This document shows, piece after piece, positions 11,541 through 20,168 of a DNA stretch of 64,000 nt. Position numbers and translations under genes: made by a program. Within the stretch, counting starts at the first letter, position 1, and each line of letters begins with the position of its first letter. The notes beneath the pieces are model-generated. The model saw only the letters and a program-made list of their open reading frames with translations, searched no databases and had not been told where the DNA came from. The DNA is from Candidatus Nitrotoga sp. 1052 (GTDB taxonomy: Bacteria; Pseudomonadota; Gammaproteobacteria; Burkholderiales; Gallionellaceae). The DNA is taken from contig NZ_CAKMHQ010000022.1 in assembly GCF_927312905.1 (NCBI RefSeq), positions 62,001 through 126,000 of the forward strand, in the 5' to 3' direction.

Positions 11541-11680
11541 GGGCGCCTCTAAAAATTCAAGTTTCTAAGCAAGACAAGGCACGAGTAAAAAATTTGAGCG
11601 CGGCATATAGTTGATATGTAAGCGATAATTTTTTTCGAGTAACGCCGTATTGTGACGAAAATTGGATTTTTAGAGGTGCC
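11541..11680. mobile_element. MITE-like element with terminal inverted repeats
   Basis: A 140-base non-coding unit whose ends, GGCGCCTCTAAAAATTCAA and TTGGATTTTTAGAGGTGCC, are inverted repeats of 19 bases with two mismatches. TTTA occurs directly outside both ends and may be a target duplication. The interior has no open frame long enough for a transposase. It lies between argA and yggX, where it could also act as a hairpin in both transcripts. Confidence 0.7.
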
Positions 11681-11744
11681 TTTACGGGTGTTCGTGATTG
11701 ATGTCAGAATTAAAATGTTAAACTAAATTATCGGAGAACTAATA

Positions 11745-12017
11745 ATGACAAGAATGGTGCACTGTATCAAATTGGGCCACGAGGCAGAAGGACTGGAGCG
11801 CGCACCATATCCTGGCGAGTTGGGGCAACGCATTTTCGAGCAGGTTTCGAAAGAAGCTTGGGCCGCGTGGCTCAAACATCAGACCATGCTGGTCAATGAA
11901 AACCGCTTAAATCTCGCAGAGGCTCATGCTCGCAAGTATTTAGCCCAACAAATGGAAAATCATTTCTTTGGCGATGGCGCGGAAATGCCTTCCGGCTATA
12001 TGCCGCCGGGCAAATAA
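11745..12017 (+). CDS. yggX: Probable Fe(2+)-trafficking protein YggX
   Basis: Small cytosolic protein (90 aa) of the YggX family, implicated in iron trafficking and protection of Fe-S clusters from oxidative damage. It begins [18 protein letters not shown], with the conserved Cys7, and continues with [19 protein letters not shown], both hallmarks. A good Shine-Dalgarno (GGAG) lies 9 bases before the ATG. It is a single gene; its usual partner mutY is not adjacent. Confidence 0.96.
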   Translation: MTRMVHCIKLGHEAEGLERAPYPGELGQRIFEQVSKEAWAAWLKHQTMLVNENRLNLAEAHARKYLAQQMENHFFGDGAEMPSGYMPPGK

Positions 12018-12132
12018 AATAATCTATGTATTAACACGGCCACCAGATTAAAAAGCTCACATCACCCAGCCAGCCTTAGTCCTCGCTCTTCCCGCAAACG
12101 GAAGAAAAAGCAAGATCGCGCGGTAGAAGAAA

Positions 12133-13071
12133 TTACAGGTTAATGGAATAGCCAAAGTATTTCTGAAACAGAGTGGTGAGCTCGTCGCGTGTCGGATTGT
12201 GGTTCTGTCCGCCACGACTGGCGATTTTCAGAGAGCCTAGCAAAGAGGCAAGGCGTCCGGTGGTATCCCAATCCCAGCCCTGCTGAATGCCGTGCAACAA
12301 ACCGGCACGATAAGCATCACCACAGCCAGTGGGATCGAGCAATGTCTCGGCCATGGGCGTTGGGATGCGCACTTCCTTGCCATCCGCATAGATGAGAGAC
12401 CCTTCTCCACCGAGGGTAATGATGAAAGCACGTGTCATCTTGCTGAGTTCTTCAATCTTTTTGCCGGTTTTATCCTGCAATAGCTTGGCTTCGTAGTCAT
12501 TCACCGTCACATAATCCGCCTGCTTGACGAAGCTCAATAATTCATCACTACTAAACATCGGCATACCTTGGCCCGGATCGAACACGAAGGGAATGCCCGC
12601 CGCATGGAATTCCTGCGCGTGCTGCAACATGCCTGCACGCCCATCGGGTGATACGATGCCGAGCGTGACACCTTTGGCATCGAATACATGGTTCTGTTCA
12701 GAGAAACCCATCGCACCAGGATGGAAGGCAGTAATCTGATTGTCATCCAGATCGGTTGTGATAAAAGCTTGGCCTGTGAAACTGTCTGGTACATGGCGAA
12801 TGTATTGTTGCGATAAGCCTAACTTCTCCAGACGTGAAGTGTAAGGGCCGAAATCATCACCTACCGTCGCCATGATCAGCGGATTGCCACCGAGCAGTTT
12901 CAAATTATAGGCAATGTTACCTGCACAGCCGCCATACTCGCGACGCATCTCCGGCACCAGAAAGGAGACATTCAGGATGTGTATCTGCTCGGGCAAGATG
13001 TGATTTTTAAACTGGTCGTTAAACACCATGATGACGTCGTAGGCTAAGGAGCCACAAATGAGCGTATGCAT
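12133..13071 (-). CDS. PfkB-family carbohydrate/nucleoside kinase
   Basis: Kinase of the ribokinase/PfkB superfamily (312 aa). The N-terminal glycine-rich substrate region (REYGGCAGNIAYNLKLLGG, about residues 45-63) and the C-terminal ATP/anion-hole motif DPTGCGDAYRAG (about residue 245) with its catalytic Asp are intact. Betaproteobacterial relatives are often labelled adenosine kinase or ribokinase-like; the sequence alone does not tell me the substrate. It is downstream of dacB on the same strand but separated by about 160 bases. Confidence 0.88.
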   Translation of the reverse strand: MHTLICGSLAYDVIMVFNDQFKNHILPEQIHILNVSFLVPEMRREYGGCAGNIAYNLKLLGGNPLIMATVGDDFGPYTSRLEKLGLSQQYIRHVPDSFTGQAFITTDLDDNQITAFHPGAMGFSEQNHVFDAKGVTLGIVSPDGRAGMLQHAQEFHAAGIPFVFDPGQGMPMFSSDELLSFVKQADYVTVNDYEAKLLQDKTGKKIEELSKMTRAFIITLGGEGSLIYADGKEVRIPTPMAETLLDPTGCGDAYRAGLLHGIQQGWDWDTTGRLASLLGSLKIASRGGQNHNPTRDELTTLFQKYFGYSINL

Positions 13072-13229
13072 ATTGATCGCGAGAGTTGAATAATGGAGAC
13101 ATGGATTATAGCAGCCAGCATAACGTCAATTTGACATAGCCATCTTTGCTCTTCCTGATTTAACTATCTCGGCACCTCAAATATCAATGGGAGTCCAGTC
13201 AGAATTAAAAATGTTACATCGAGATTTCT

Positions 13230-14627
13230 TCAATATCGTCGTTGTATCCACTCGATTAGCGCGTTTTGTGCCTGCTGCCCTGCTGCGGCATTAGGATGAT
13301 TGATTAAAAAGACCAAAATCCATTGCTTTCCGCTACGGGATTGCACATAACCGGCAATGGCTTGCACGCCCTCCAGCGAGCCGGTTTTTAGATGAGCATG
13401 GTTGGCAGCTTCGCTGTCCGTGAGGCGTTTTTTAAAGGTGCCATCAACGCCGACGATAGGTAAGGAAGCCTCGAATTCCGTTGATAACGGGCTGCGCTGC
13501 GCGCTACGCAACAACAATGCCAGACTGCGCGGACTGATCCGTTCCCGACGCGAAAGTCCGGCACCGTTTTCCAGTATCAGTTCAGGGAAGTGCAATTTTT
13601 TTTGTGTCAGCCAATTACGTATGGTCTGTTCGCTGTGGGTGACGTTGGCGGGTGTCTCGGCTGTCCCGCCCAAACTTAGAAAAAGTTGACGCGCCATGAC
13701 ATTGTTGCTGAATTTGTTAATGTCGCGGATATGTTCGGCCAATGGCGCGGAATGGTGGGTGGCAAATAGAATGGCGCTATCTGGAACAGTACCCTCACGC
13801 AATGTACCCTGTATCAGGCCACCCATTTCCTGCCACAACGCACGAAACACGGCATACAGATAGCTTGGGTGGGACAGCAAACTGACATGTTGCTCACGCT
13901 CACCGCATTGGGCTGGGAAGAAACCTTGCACGAGCAGAGTATCGCCATGCAATTGCGTGGACAGCGCATCACTCCAGTTGCTGCAGTTTCCTTGTACGGT
14001 TGATGCCGTAACGCGGTTGTCCAGCCTGATGCCAGCTAGTTCCGGCATGCTGATAATCTTGATTTTTTCGCCCTCTGGAATAAAGCGCAGGCGCACAGAG
14101 TTAAAATTAAGCAACAGCGCGTCCGGTCCCGTGTTGTAGGGACGCATCGGCTCATTATCGAATTTCGCGGGATCGTGTGGGGCGAGCTGGAATGCACTAC
14201 GGTCCAGCACCAGATCGCCGCGGATCTCACGCAGACCGCGACTACGCAGCTCATGTAGCCACAGCCATAATTTCTCCACCGTCAGTTTGGGATCACCGTA
14301 ACCCTTCAGGATCAGGTCGCCGTGCAGTACATCTTGTTCCAGCTTGCCGTCAAGATAAGCCTCGGTCTTCCAGCTATACGAAGGGCCTAGCAATTCCAGC
14401 CCGGCGTAGGTGGTGAGCAGCTTCATGGTTGAGGCCGGACTCATCGACTGCTTCGCATTCACACTAATGAGCGGCGTGCGCGCATTCACCTCGCGTACCT
14501 CCACGCCAATACTGCCAAGCGGAATGCGCGCCAGCTGCAGCGCTTTCACCACTGGCGGCGGCAACGTGGCGGCGTGAGAACTGGGGATGAGGAAAAAGAT
14601 GAGTAGCAAGGTGTGAAGCAGCTTCAT
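13230..14627 (-). CDS. dacB: D-alanyl-D-alanine carboxypeptidase/endopeptidase (PBP4, DacB)
   Basis: Periplasmic penicillin-binding protein of the S13 family (465 aa) that trims and cuts peptidoglycan cross-bridges. The signal peptide is MKLLHTLLLIFFLIPSSHAA. The active-site triad motifs are SxxK (STMK, Ser66), SNN (in FSNNVMARQL) and KTG (LKTGSLEG). I chose the ATG at 14627 because AGAGGT stands 5-7 bases upstream and a signal peptide begins there; the frame extends 36 codons further without such features. Confidence 0.94.
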   Translation of the reverse strand: MKLLHTLLLIFFLIPSSHAATLPPPVVKALQLARIPLGSIGVEVREVNARTPLISVNAKQSMSPASTMKLLTTYAGLELLGPSYSWKTEAYLDGKLEQDVLHGDLILKGYGDPKLTVEKLWLWLHELRSRGLREIRGDLVLDRSAFQLAPHDPAKFDNEPMRPYNTGPDALLLNFNSVRLRFIPEGEKIKIISMPELAGIRLDNRVTASTVQGNCSNWSDALSTQLHGDTLLVQGFFPAQCGEREQHVSLLSHPSYLYAVFRALWQEMGGLIQGTLREGTVPDSAILFATHHSAPLAEHIRDINKFSNNVMARQLFLSLGGTAETPANVTHSEQTIRNWLTQKKLHFPELILENGAGLSRRERISPRSLALLLRSAQRSPLSTEFEASLPIVGVDGTFKKRLTDSEAANHAHLKTGSLEGVQAIAGYVQSRSGKQWILVFLINHPNAAAGQQAQNALIEWIQRRY

Positions 14628-14644
14628 GAATACCTCTATACATC

Positions 14645-14672
14645 TGTCATTCTCGCTTTTTCTGGAATGACA
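14645..14672. repeat. Short inverted repeat between bioA and dacB
   Basis: TGTCATTC and GAATGACA form perfect 8-base arms around a 12-base loop. It lies between the bioA stop and the dacB start. No T-run follows on the minus strand, so it is not a typical intrinsic terminator. The arms resemble those of the longer repeat at 40344-40431 (CGTCATTCC / GGAAATGACG), suggesting one dispersed repeat family. Confidence 0.5.
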
Positions 14673-14697
14673 AGTTTGAATTGCTCTTTTGGCCAAA

Positions 14698-16044
14698 TTA
14701 GATAATCGCCGCAATGGTTGCCAGTGTATGTTCAACCAGCATGTCCATTTCAGCTTCGCTGATGATATAGGGTGGCATGAAATATATCGTATTGCCCATT
14801 GGCCTCAGTAGTAGCTCTTTCTCCAGGGCGAGGCTGAAACAGCGTTGCGCGAAATCGTCGTGTAGGCTATCCACTTCAAATGCCCAGATCATGCCGGTGT
14901 TGCGGAAATTTTTTACGCGGGGGTGGTCACGTAAGGGTTCAGCAATGTGGTTAAAATAAACGGCTTTGTTGCGGTTGGTTGCGATGACATCATCTTGCTC
15001 AAAGATTTCCAAGGTAGCCAATGCCGCGCGGCAGGCCAGCGGATTGCCAGTATAGGAATGTGAATGTAAAAAACCACGCGTCTCCGTATCAGCATAAAAT
15101 GCCTGATAGATGGTATCCGTGGTCATCACCACGGATAACGGCAGATAGCCACCGCTGAGACCCTTGGACAAACACAGGAAATCCGGCGAAATACCCTCTT
15201 CTGCACTATCCCGGCTGAGGGATTTTTCTGCCTGCTCACAGGCAAACATCGTTCCCGTCCGTCCCATCCCCACTGCAATTTCATCGGCAATGAAATGCAC
15301 ATCGTATTGATCGCACAACTCGCGCGCACGAGTTAAATAAACCGGGTGATACATGACCATACCCGCAGCCCCCTGCACTAACGGTTCGATAATGAAAGCG
15401 GCAGTATTGTGATGATGCTGCTGCAAATGTGTTTCAAGCTGCGCAACACAGCGCACAGCATAGTCTCGTGCGCTCTCTCCTGGTTCTGCATTGCGCCAGT
15501 CAGGGCTTAATACCGTGGCATTCTGTTTGACCAGCGCACTATATGCACCCTTGAATAGGGCCACATCGGTCACTGACAATGCGCCCAGTGTTTCGCCGTG
15601 ATAGCTGTTTTGCAGGCTGATGAAATCGCTCTTGTGAGGCTGACCACTGTTGCGCCAATAATGTACGCTCATCTTTAGCGCAATTTCAATAGCCGATGCG
15701 CCGTCTGAGGCATAAAAACAATGGCCCAGCCCGACAGGGGCCAGTTGCGCCAGTCGCTCGGAAAGCTGTACTACTGGCACATGAGTAAAGCCAGCCAGCA
15801 TCACATGCTCCAGCTGCTCTAACTGTAGGGTAATGGCGGCATTAATGCGCGGGTTGCAATGCCCGAATAAATTCACCCACCACGAACTCACCGCATCCAA
15901 ATAGCGCTTGCCGTCGAAATCGTATAGCCACACACCTTGCCCACGCTGGATAGGTATTAACGGTAGAGTCTCATGGTGCTTCATCTGCGTGCAGGGGTGC
16001 CACACAGCGGAACGGGAACGGGCAAGCAAGTCAATGTTAGGCAT
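14698..16044 (-). CDS. bioA: Adenosylmethionine-8-amino-7-oxononanoate aminotransferase
   Basis: PLP enzyme (448 aa) making 7,8-diaminopelargonate in biotin synthesis with S-adenosylmethionine as amino donor. Signatures include the N-terminal VWHPCTQMK, YHGETLGALSV, the PLP-binding DEIAVGMGRTG and the lysine in LSKGLSGGYLPLSVV. I chose the ATG at 16044 (MPNIDLLARS); the frame opens at a TTG four codons earlier. No other biotin genes are adjacent. Confidence 0.95.
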   Translation of the reverse strand: MPNIDLLARSRSAVWHPCTQMKHHETLPLIPIQRGQGVWLYDFDGKRYLDAVSSWWVNLFGHCNPRINAAITLQLEQLEHVMLAGFTHVPVVQLSERLAQLAPVGLGHCFYASDGASAIEIALKMSVHYWRNSGQPHKSDFISLQNSYHGETLGALSVTDVALFKGAYSALVKQNATVLSPDWRNAEPGESARDYAVRCVAQLETHLQQHHHNTAAFIIEPLVQGAAGMVMYHPVYLTRARELCDQYDVHFIADEIAVGMGRTGTMFACEQAEKSLSRDSAEEGISPDFLCLSKGLSGGYLPLSVVMTTDTIYQAFYADTETRGFLHSHSYTGNPLACRAALATLEIFEQDDVIATNRNKAVYFNHIAEPLRDHPRVKNFRNTGMIWAFEVDSLHDDFAQRCFSLALEKELLLRPMGNTIYFMPPYIISEAEMDMLVEHTLATIAAII

Positions 16045-16324
16045 GGCAGGTCTCAAAGGTTTCCCAGCAGACTTGGTACGTCTTGTTGTTATGGGTTTAC
16101 ATCATCCTAGTTGCAACCGCAAATTGGTCGAGGAGCTTTTGTACTGGGTGAAAGCGTTTAATCCAGCATTTAAATGCCGAACCTGTGGGGATAATACTGT
16201 GCAGTGGTCAAGTTTTTTTCATGCACAACAGCACTTGCTGCTTCGCAGTGATGTGCATAATCTCGTTGCCAAACCCATTTTATGTTCAGATTAGAAGATC
16301 CTGTTGTCGTCTCAGAAAAGAAAT
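16045..16324. other. Intergenic region between multicopper oxidase and bioA
   Basis: About 280 bases containing no recognisable gene on either strand. It must hold the bioA promoter. It also marks the junction between native-looking DNA and the multicopper oxidase gene, whose codon use differs. Confidence 0.5.
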
Positions 16325-17833
16325 TTATTTGACTATATCCCATACCGCCATCATTCCCAAGTCCCCGTGTTCAATGATATGACAGTGAAATACGGTCTTC
16401 CCTGAAAAGTCCCTGACAGGAACGAGCATGGTCACAGATCCGCCTTTGGGTACGTTTATGGTGTCCTTCCATGCAGGGATACTGGAATATAAAGATGCAT
16501 ACCCCTTCTCTCCACCTTTCATGGAAATTATCTGAGCCGGGTTTACATGCTGGTGAAACGGATGATCCATGCCGCTGAAATTTTGAATCTCCCATAACTC
16601 AAAGGTCCCGACTTTCGATGTGTGAACAAAAGGATCGTCTCCGAAGCTTTTGTTGTTTATTAACCCCTTATTAACTCCCATGGAAAGAACTATCTGTGCC
16701 TTGCGAAGAGACGCTGTATCCATATTCAGTTTTTTTGCATTGGGATTGACTGAGGCAGGGATTTCGTCCTTTACAGAGTTTTCGCTATAAGAAGCAGTCA
16801 TGATCGTTATGGTCTGAGGCACATTCCCTCCTCTGTCATAGGGCATGGAGAGAAATCTATAATTTCCAGATCCCTGATCAGCCTTGATCAAAAGATCTAC
16901 CCTCTCGCCCGGCGTGAGGAGAATATCTGATAATGGATAAGGTTTATCGAGAAGCCCGCCATCGGTTCCTATCAGATACATGGTGTGTTTCTCAAGGCTT
17001 AGTTTGTAATACCTTGCAGTGCTGGCGTTCACCACTCTCCATCTCTGAACCTGTCCAGGTCTTATCGGCAGGAGAGGGTTTATCTGGCCGTTGACCATGA
17101 CAATATCTCCTTCCTTTCCATTCATATAGTCCTCATGGGTGTGCGGCGCTGGGTTAGTCCCCACAAGGCTCATGTCATTTAATGACATTATGTGAGTCTC
17201 AAAACCTGAGAGTCCATCGACCTCATCCGCAACAACCAGCGCGCATCCGGCAATACCCCCCCACATCTGCTCAGTAATCAGGCCATGGCCATGAGAGTGC
17301 AGGAAATTCAATGTCCCCGCCTCCTGTTTAGACGTATCGTATTCATATAAGAATTCTTCGCCTGGATTGATATGTCGAAATACGTTATCCGATTTCCCGG
17401 ATGGCGACACATGCCACCCATGAGTGTGGATGTTGGTGATGTTTTTCGTATAACCAAGAATATTCTTTTCGGTCGTCAATGGAAGGGAGTTTTTGAAGTT
17501 AACGATTAAATTGTCACCTCTTCTTACCCTTATGGTTTGTTGCGGAAAATAGCCGTTGTATGTCATAAGGTCTGCATTTACCCCCTTGATCTTTACCTTT
17601 GCCGTCTTTGCCTCTAATGCAATTTCCACAACCCCCGCGTTAGCGCTCAAATTTGGCATTTCAGGAGGGTCTTTAAAAACCTCCCCTGTTGGCGGGTCGA
17701 TCACCGCGGCTTTTACATTTTCTGAAGTGCTTAATGAACTATCACTTTTAGTGCATGCGCTGATCCCATAAATTGCAGCAAGCCCTGTTGCGCCTGTTAT
17801 TATGAATTGTCTTCTGGTAACCATCTTTTCCAT
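16325..17833 (-). CDS. Tat-exported multicopper oxidase, probable lipoprotein
   Basis: Three-cupredoxin-domain multicopper oxidase (502 aa), oxidising a substrate such as a metal ion or phenol and reducing O2 to water. All four copper-ligand motifs are visible: HTHGWH, HSHGHG, HPFHQH and HCHIIEHGDLGMM. The N-terminus has a twin-arginine signal (TRRQFI, Arg7-Arg8) and a lipobox ISAC with Cys27, so a Tat-translocated, lipid-anchored periplasmic protein is inferred. A strong AAGGGG lies before the ATG. The codons are richer in A/T and in AGA/ATA than neighbouring genes, suggesting transfer. The substrate (iron, copper or manganese) cannot be told. Confidence 0.93.
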   Translation of the reverse strand: MEKMVTRRQFIITGATGLAAIYGISACTKSDSSLSTSENVKAAVIDPPTGEVFKDPPEMPNLSANAGVVEIALEAKTAKVKIKGVNADLMTYNGYFPQQTIRVRRGDNLIVNFKNSLPLTTEKNILGYTKNITNIHTHGWHVSPSGKSDNVFRHINPGEEFLYEYDTSKQEAGTLNFLHSHGHGLITEQMWGGIAGCALVVADEVDGLSGFETHIMSLNDMSLVGTNPAPHTHEDYMNGKEGDIVMVNGQINPLLPIRPGQVQRWRVVNASTARYYKLSLEKHTMYLIGTDGGLLDKPYPLSDILLTPGERVDLLIKADQGSGNYRFLSMPYDRGGNVPQTITIMTASYSENSVKDEIPASVNPNAKKLNMDTASLRKAQIVLSMGVNKGLINNKSFGDDPFVHTSKVGTFELWEIQNFSGMDHPFHQHVNPAQIISMKGGEKGYASLYSSIPAWKDTINVPKGGSVTMLVPVRDFSGKTVFHCHIIEHGDLGMMAVWDIVK

Positions 17834-18123
17834 ATTAAATCCCCTTGTGGCGATAGAATTTGGCGAGCTTTGCGACTATAGCAGGTGTTATTCTCGTTAC
17901 AATGTCAATAAATAAGAAGGATACAAAAGCAAAGGTTAAAAACAGGTTCTCGCCTGCCCTCACTCATCAAGCCGCACATGCAGTTTTGCATGTTGTCGCC
18001 CATCAGCTAAATCCCTGCCAACACCAATTTTCGCATAATGCTTTCCCATTTTTTTCACGCCAAAAACGCTGAGTGCCGGCCCGCTACTTGGGAACTTTGC
18101 ATAGCCCATGGCACCGGTACAGA
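17834..18123. other. Intergenic region upstream of multicopper oxidase
   Basis: About 290 bases with no gene I can support. It would contain the promoter of the multicopper oxidase; no clear copper- or iron-regulator operator was recognised. Confidence 0.4.
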
Positions 18124-18354
18124 TCAATATTCGGGAAACGGCCTTTGCGGATTCATTTTTTTATCACATTGTGACGCTTCAGCAAGTTTGTTCGCTATCG
18201 CTTCCATATGAGGCATGATTTTTCTTGGACAAAAATCCATATGAGCACAGCGCCAAATATCGAGCAGGCACTCGGCAATGGCAGCTAAATTAATTTTTGA
18301 TTGTTGAGCAAGTACGATAAAGATACCAGGATTTTGTCCGCTAGAAATTAGCAC
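18124..18354 (-). CDS. Hypothetical short protein or remnant
   Basis: Frame of 76 codons with a GTG start, encoding a Cys-containing helical segment (LAAIAECLLDIWRCAHMDFC). I do not recognise a family and there is no clear ribosome-binding site. It could be a genuine small protein, the remains of a longer one, or chance. Confidence 0.25.
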   Translation of the reverse strand: MLISSGQNPGIFIVLAQQSKINLAAIAECLLDIWRCAHMDFCPRKIMPHMEAIANKLAEASQCDKKMNPQRPFPEY

Positions 18355-18528
18355 ATATAGAGGGTAGCATCTCTTTATTCAATAAGTCGGAGTTGCTGCA
18401 CGCAGATGAGATTAGTCTTTTTGTTAATTCAAAAGAAAGGCAATTAGAAAAAAAATAGAGAGCGTGTGAAAAATATCTAGTTATTCATTGGGTTGATCGA
18501 GCTTCATCATTAAAATTTTTCCTTCAGC

Positions 18529-18557
18529 AAAACGAGGCCTTCAAAGGCCCCGTTTTT
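18529..18557 (-). terminator. Intrinsic terminator downstream of pstS
   Basis: Hairpin with 13-base arms (AAAACGAGGCCTT and AAGGCCCCGTTTT, one A-C mismatch) and a 2-3 base loop. A T-run follows in the plus direction and TTTTGC in the minus direction, so it could work both ways. It lies about 145 bases beyond the pstS stop codon, after the duplicated pstS tail. Confidence 0.8.
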
Positions 18558-18634
18558 CCATCCACCTTACCCCCTATCTTCGTACGTCATCAAATTTTTC
18601 TCCTATACGCATAGTCACGCGCAAATGAAATATC

Positions 18635-18748
18635 ATGGGAAAATCTGACTTTCACGCTTCATTAGCACTTCATCGTGATGCATCCATGCCAATTATAGAA
18701 TTATGGAGATGGGAAAACCCTACCTTCACGTTTCATTAGCACTTCATC
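18635..18748 (-). repeat. Direct repeat: duplicated 3' end of pstS
   Basis: Two 40-base copies, 18635-18674 and 18709-18748, offset by 74 bases. They share ATGGGAAAA at one end and TTCATTAGCACTTCATC at the other, with about eight differences in between. On the minus strand the inner copy encodes the pstS C-terminus DEVLMKREGRVFPSP and the outer copy encodes DEVLMKRESQIFP followed by a stop. The Lys codon differs synonymously between the copies, so the outer one looks like the tail of a lost paralogous pstS. Confidence 0.8.
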
Positions 18749-19753
18749 TGTCACACCTACCTCCGCTATACCGCTGAAATCAATATCGACATGGGACTTA
18801 CCACCGAAACCGGAACCGGTTTTACCCTTGGTAAAATTATTCAGTGCCAGCTTGTAGGCGGCATCTGGCAGCGGTATGTATTTAACTTCCTCTACCAAAT
18901 TCGGTGCTTGCTTGAGATAGAACTCGATAAACTCCTTGACCTCAGGTTTTTGTGCGGCTTTGGCGCTAACGTAGATGAAGATTGGGCGCGAAAGAGGCCG
19001 ATAGGTACTGTTTTTAACCGTTTCCAAGCTAGGCAGAACGTGCGGCTTACTTTCTTCTGTTCTAATCGGTACAGCTTTCAATTTCTTGGTGTTTTCGGCG
19101 TAATAGCCATAGCCGAAGTAGCCAATGGCATTCTTGTCACCAGAGACACCCTGCACCAGTAATTTGTCGTCGTCAGATGCAGTGAAGTCGAGACGACTGG
19201 ACTTGGCCTTGCCAACAATAACTTCAGTGAAAAAATCGAATGTGCCTGAGTCAGAATCCGGGCCAAATAATTTCAGGGAAGCATTTGGCCAGGCAGGATT
19301 GATCTGATTCCAATTAGTAATTTTGCCTTGCGCTATTGGCTCCCACATTTTCTTGAGCTCAGCCACTGTCATGCTATTCACCCAATTGTTTTGGGGATTG
19401 ATCACCACGGTCAGCGCATCATAAGCCACAGGCAGTTCAATAAATTTGGTTCCGTGCTTGTTGCATTCCTTCATTTCCTCATTCAGGATCGGGCGGGAGG
19501 CATTCGCGATATCGATCTCTCCGCGACAGAGTTTCTTGAATCCGCCACTGGTTCCGGAAATGCCGACGGTCACTTTAATGGCGTCTTTTTTGCTTTTCTG
19601 GAACTCTTCGGCCACCGCTTCGGTGACAGGATAGACGGTGCTTGAGCCATCAATCTTGATGATCGCGACAGCGCCAGCAACGTTTGTGGCGCTAATTAAC
19701 ATACTTAATGCAGCGGTCACACCAAGTACTTTAAGATTGTGCGATTTCAACAT
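18701..19753 (-). CDS. pstS: Phosphate ABC transporter substrate-binding protein PstS
   Basis: Periplasmic phosphate-binding protein (350 aa) of the high-affinity Pst system, of the longer type. A signal peptide (VLGVTAALSMLISATNVAGA) precedes the mature start. The phosphate-contact motifs IDGSSTVYPVTEA and GISGTSGGF are present. Shine-Dalgarno GGAGAG stands before the ATG. pstC, pstA and pstB are not in the window, so this copy acts with a transporter encoded elsewhere. It is preceded by a Pho box and -10 element (19802-19835). Confidence 0.95.
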   Translation of the reverse strand: MLKSHNLKVLGVTAALSMLISATNVAGAVAIIKIDGSSTVYPVTEAVAEEFQKSKKDAIKVTVGISGTSGGFKKLCRGEIDIANASRPILNEEMKECNKHGTKFIELPVAYDALTVVINPQNNWVNSMTVAELKKMWEPIAQGKITNWNQINPAWPNASLKLFGPDSDSGTFDFFTEVIVGKAKSSRLDFTASDDDKLLVQGVSGDKNAIGYFGYGYYAENTKKLKAVPIRTEESKPHVLPSLETVKNSTYRPLSRPIFIYVSAKAAQKPEVKEFIEFYLKQAPNLVEEVKYIPLPDAAYKLALNNFTKGKTGSGFGGKSHVDIDFSGIAEVGVTDEVLMKREGRVFPSP

Positions 19754-19801
19754 TTTCTCTCCATTCGGTTAATTGGGTCACCACCACATGGCAGCGTCAC
19801 C

Positions 19802-19835
19802 ATATTAAGCTCCCAATGTTGCAGAATTGTGACAT
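19802..19835 (-). promoter_or_regulatory. Pho box and -10 element of pstS promoter
   Basis: On the minus strand ATGTCACAATTCTGCAAC (19835-19818) matches the PhoB consensus CTGTCATAWAWCTGTMAY at 14 of 18 positions. Ten bases later comes TAATAT (19807-19802), the -10 element. The Pho box in place of a -35 element and the 10-base gap are the usual PhoB-activated arrangement, about 50 bases ahead of the pstS start. Confidence 0.75.
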
Positions 19836-20072
19836 CTATGATTCACCAAATACAAATTATCTATGAACTTGAGGTTCATGCAATGTTGCATATTAAATAT
19901 TTACTGAATTTTCTATTCATTACTTTCTCCCGGCTGCCTATTAAAAAAGTGCACCTTCTTGCACCTTCTGTTTGATATTTCAACAACCTGCTCTTCAATC
20001 ACAAAAAGCCGATAAGGCGTGACTCGCACGCAATACAGAGCATTAAATTAAATATCTACACAAGTTTTAGCC

Positions 20073-20106
20073 ATGTCATAAAACTGTCATGTTCATTCTC
20101 TAGAAT
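20073..20106 (+). promoter_or_regulatory. Pho box and -10 element of phosphate porin promoter
   Basis: ATGTCATAAAACTGTCAT (20073-20090) matches the PhoB consensus almost perfectly, both TGTCA direct repeats being intact. Ten bases later comes TAGAAT (20101-20106) as -10 element, 62 bases ahead of the porin ATG. This is a strong indication of phosphate-starvation control through PhoBR. Confidence 0.88.
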
Positions 20107-20168
20107 GCTTGCACGACTCAAGAATGACCTTGAGCTGGTGAAGTTTTTATTTTTTCCTGGAGAAAAGA

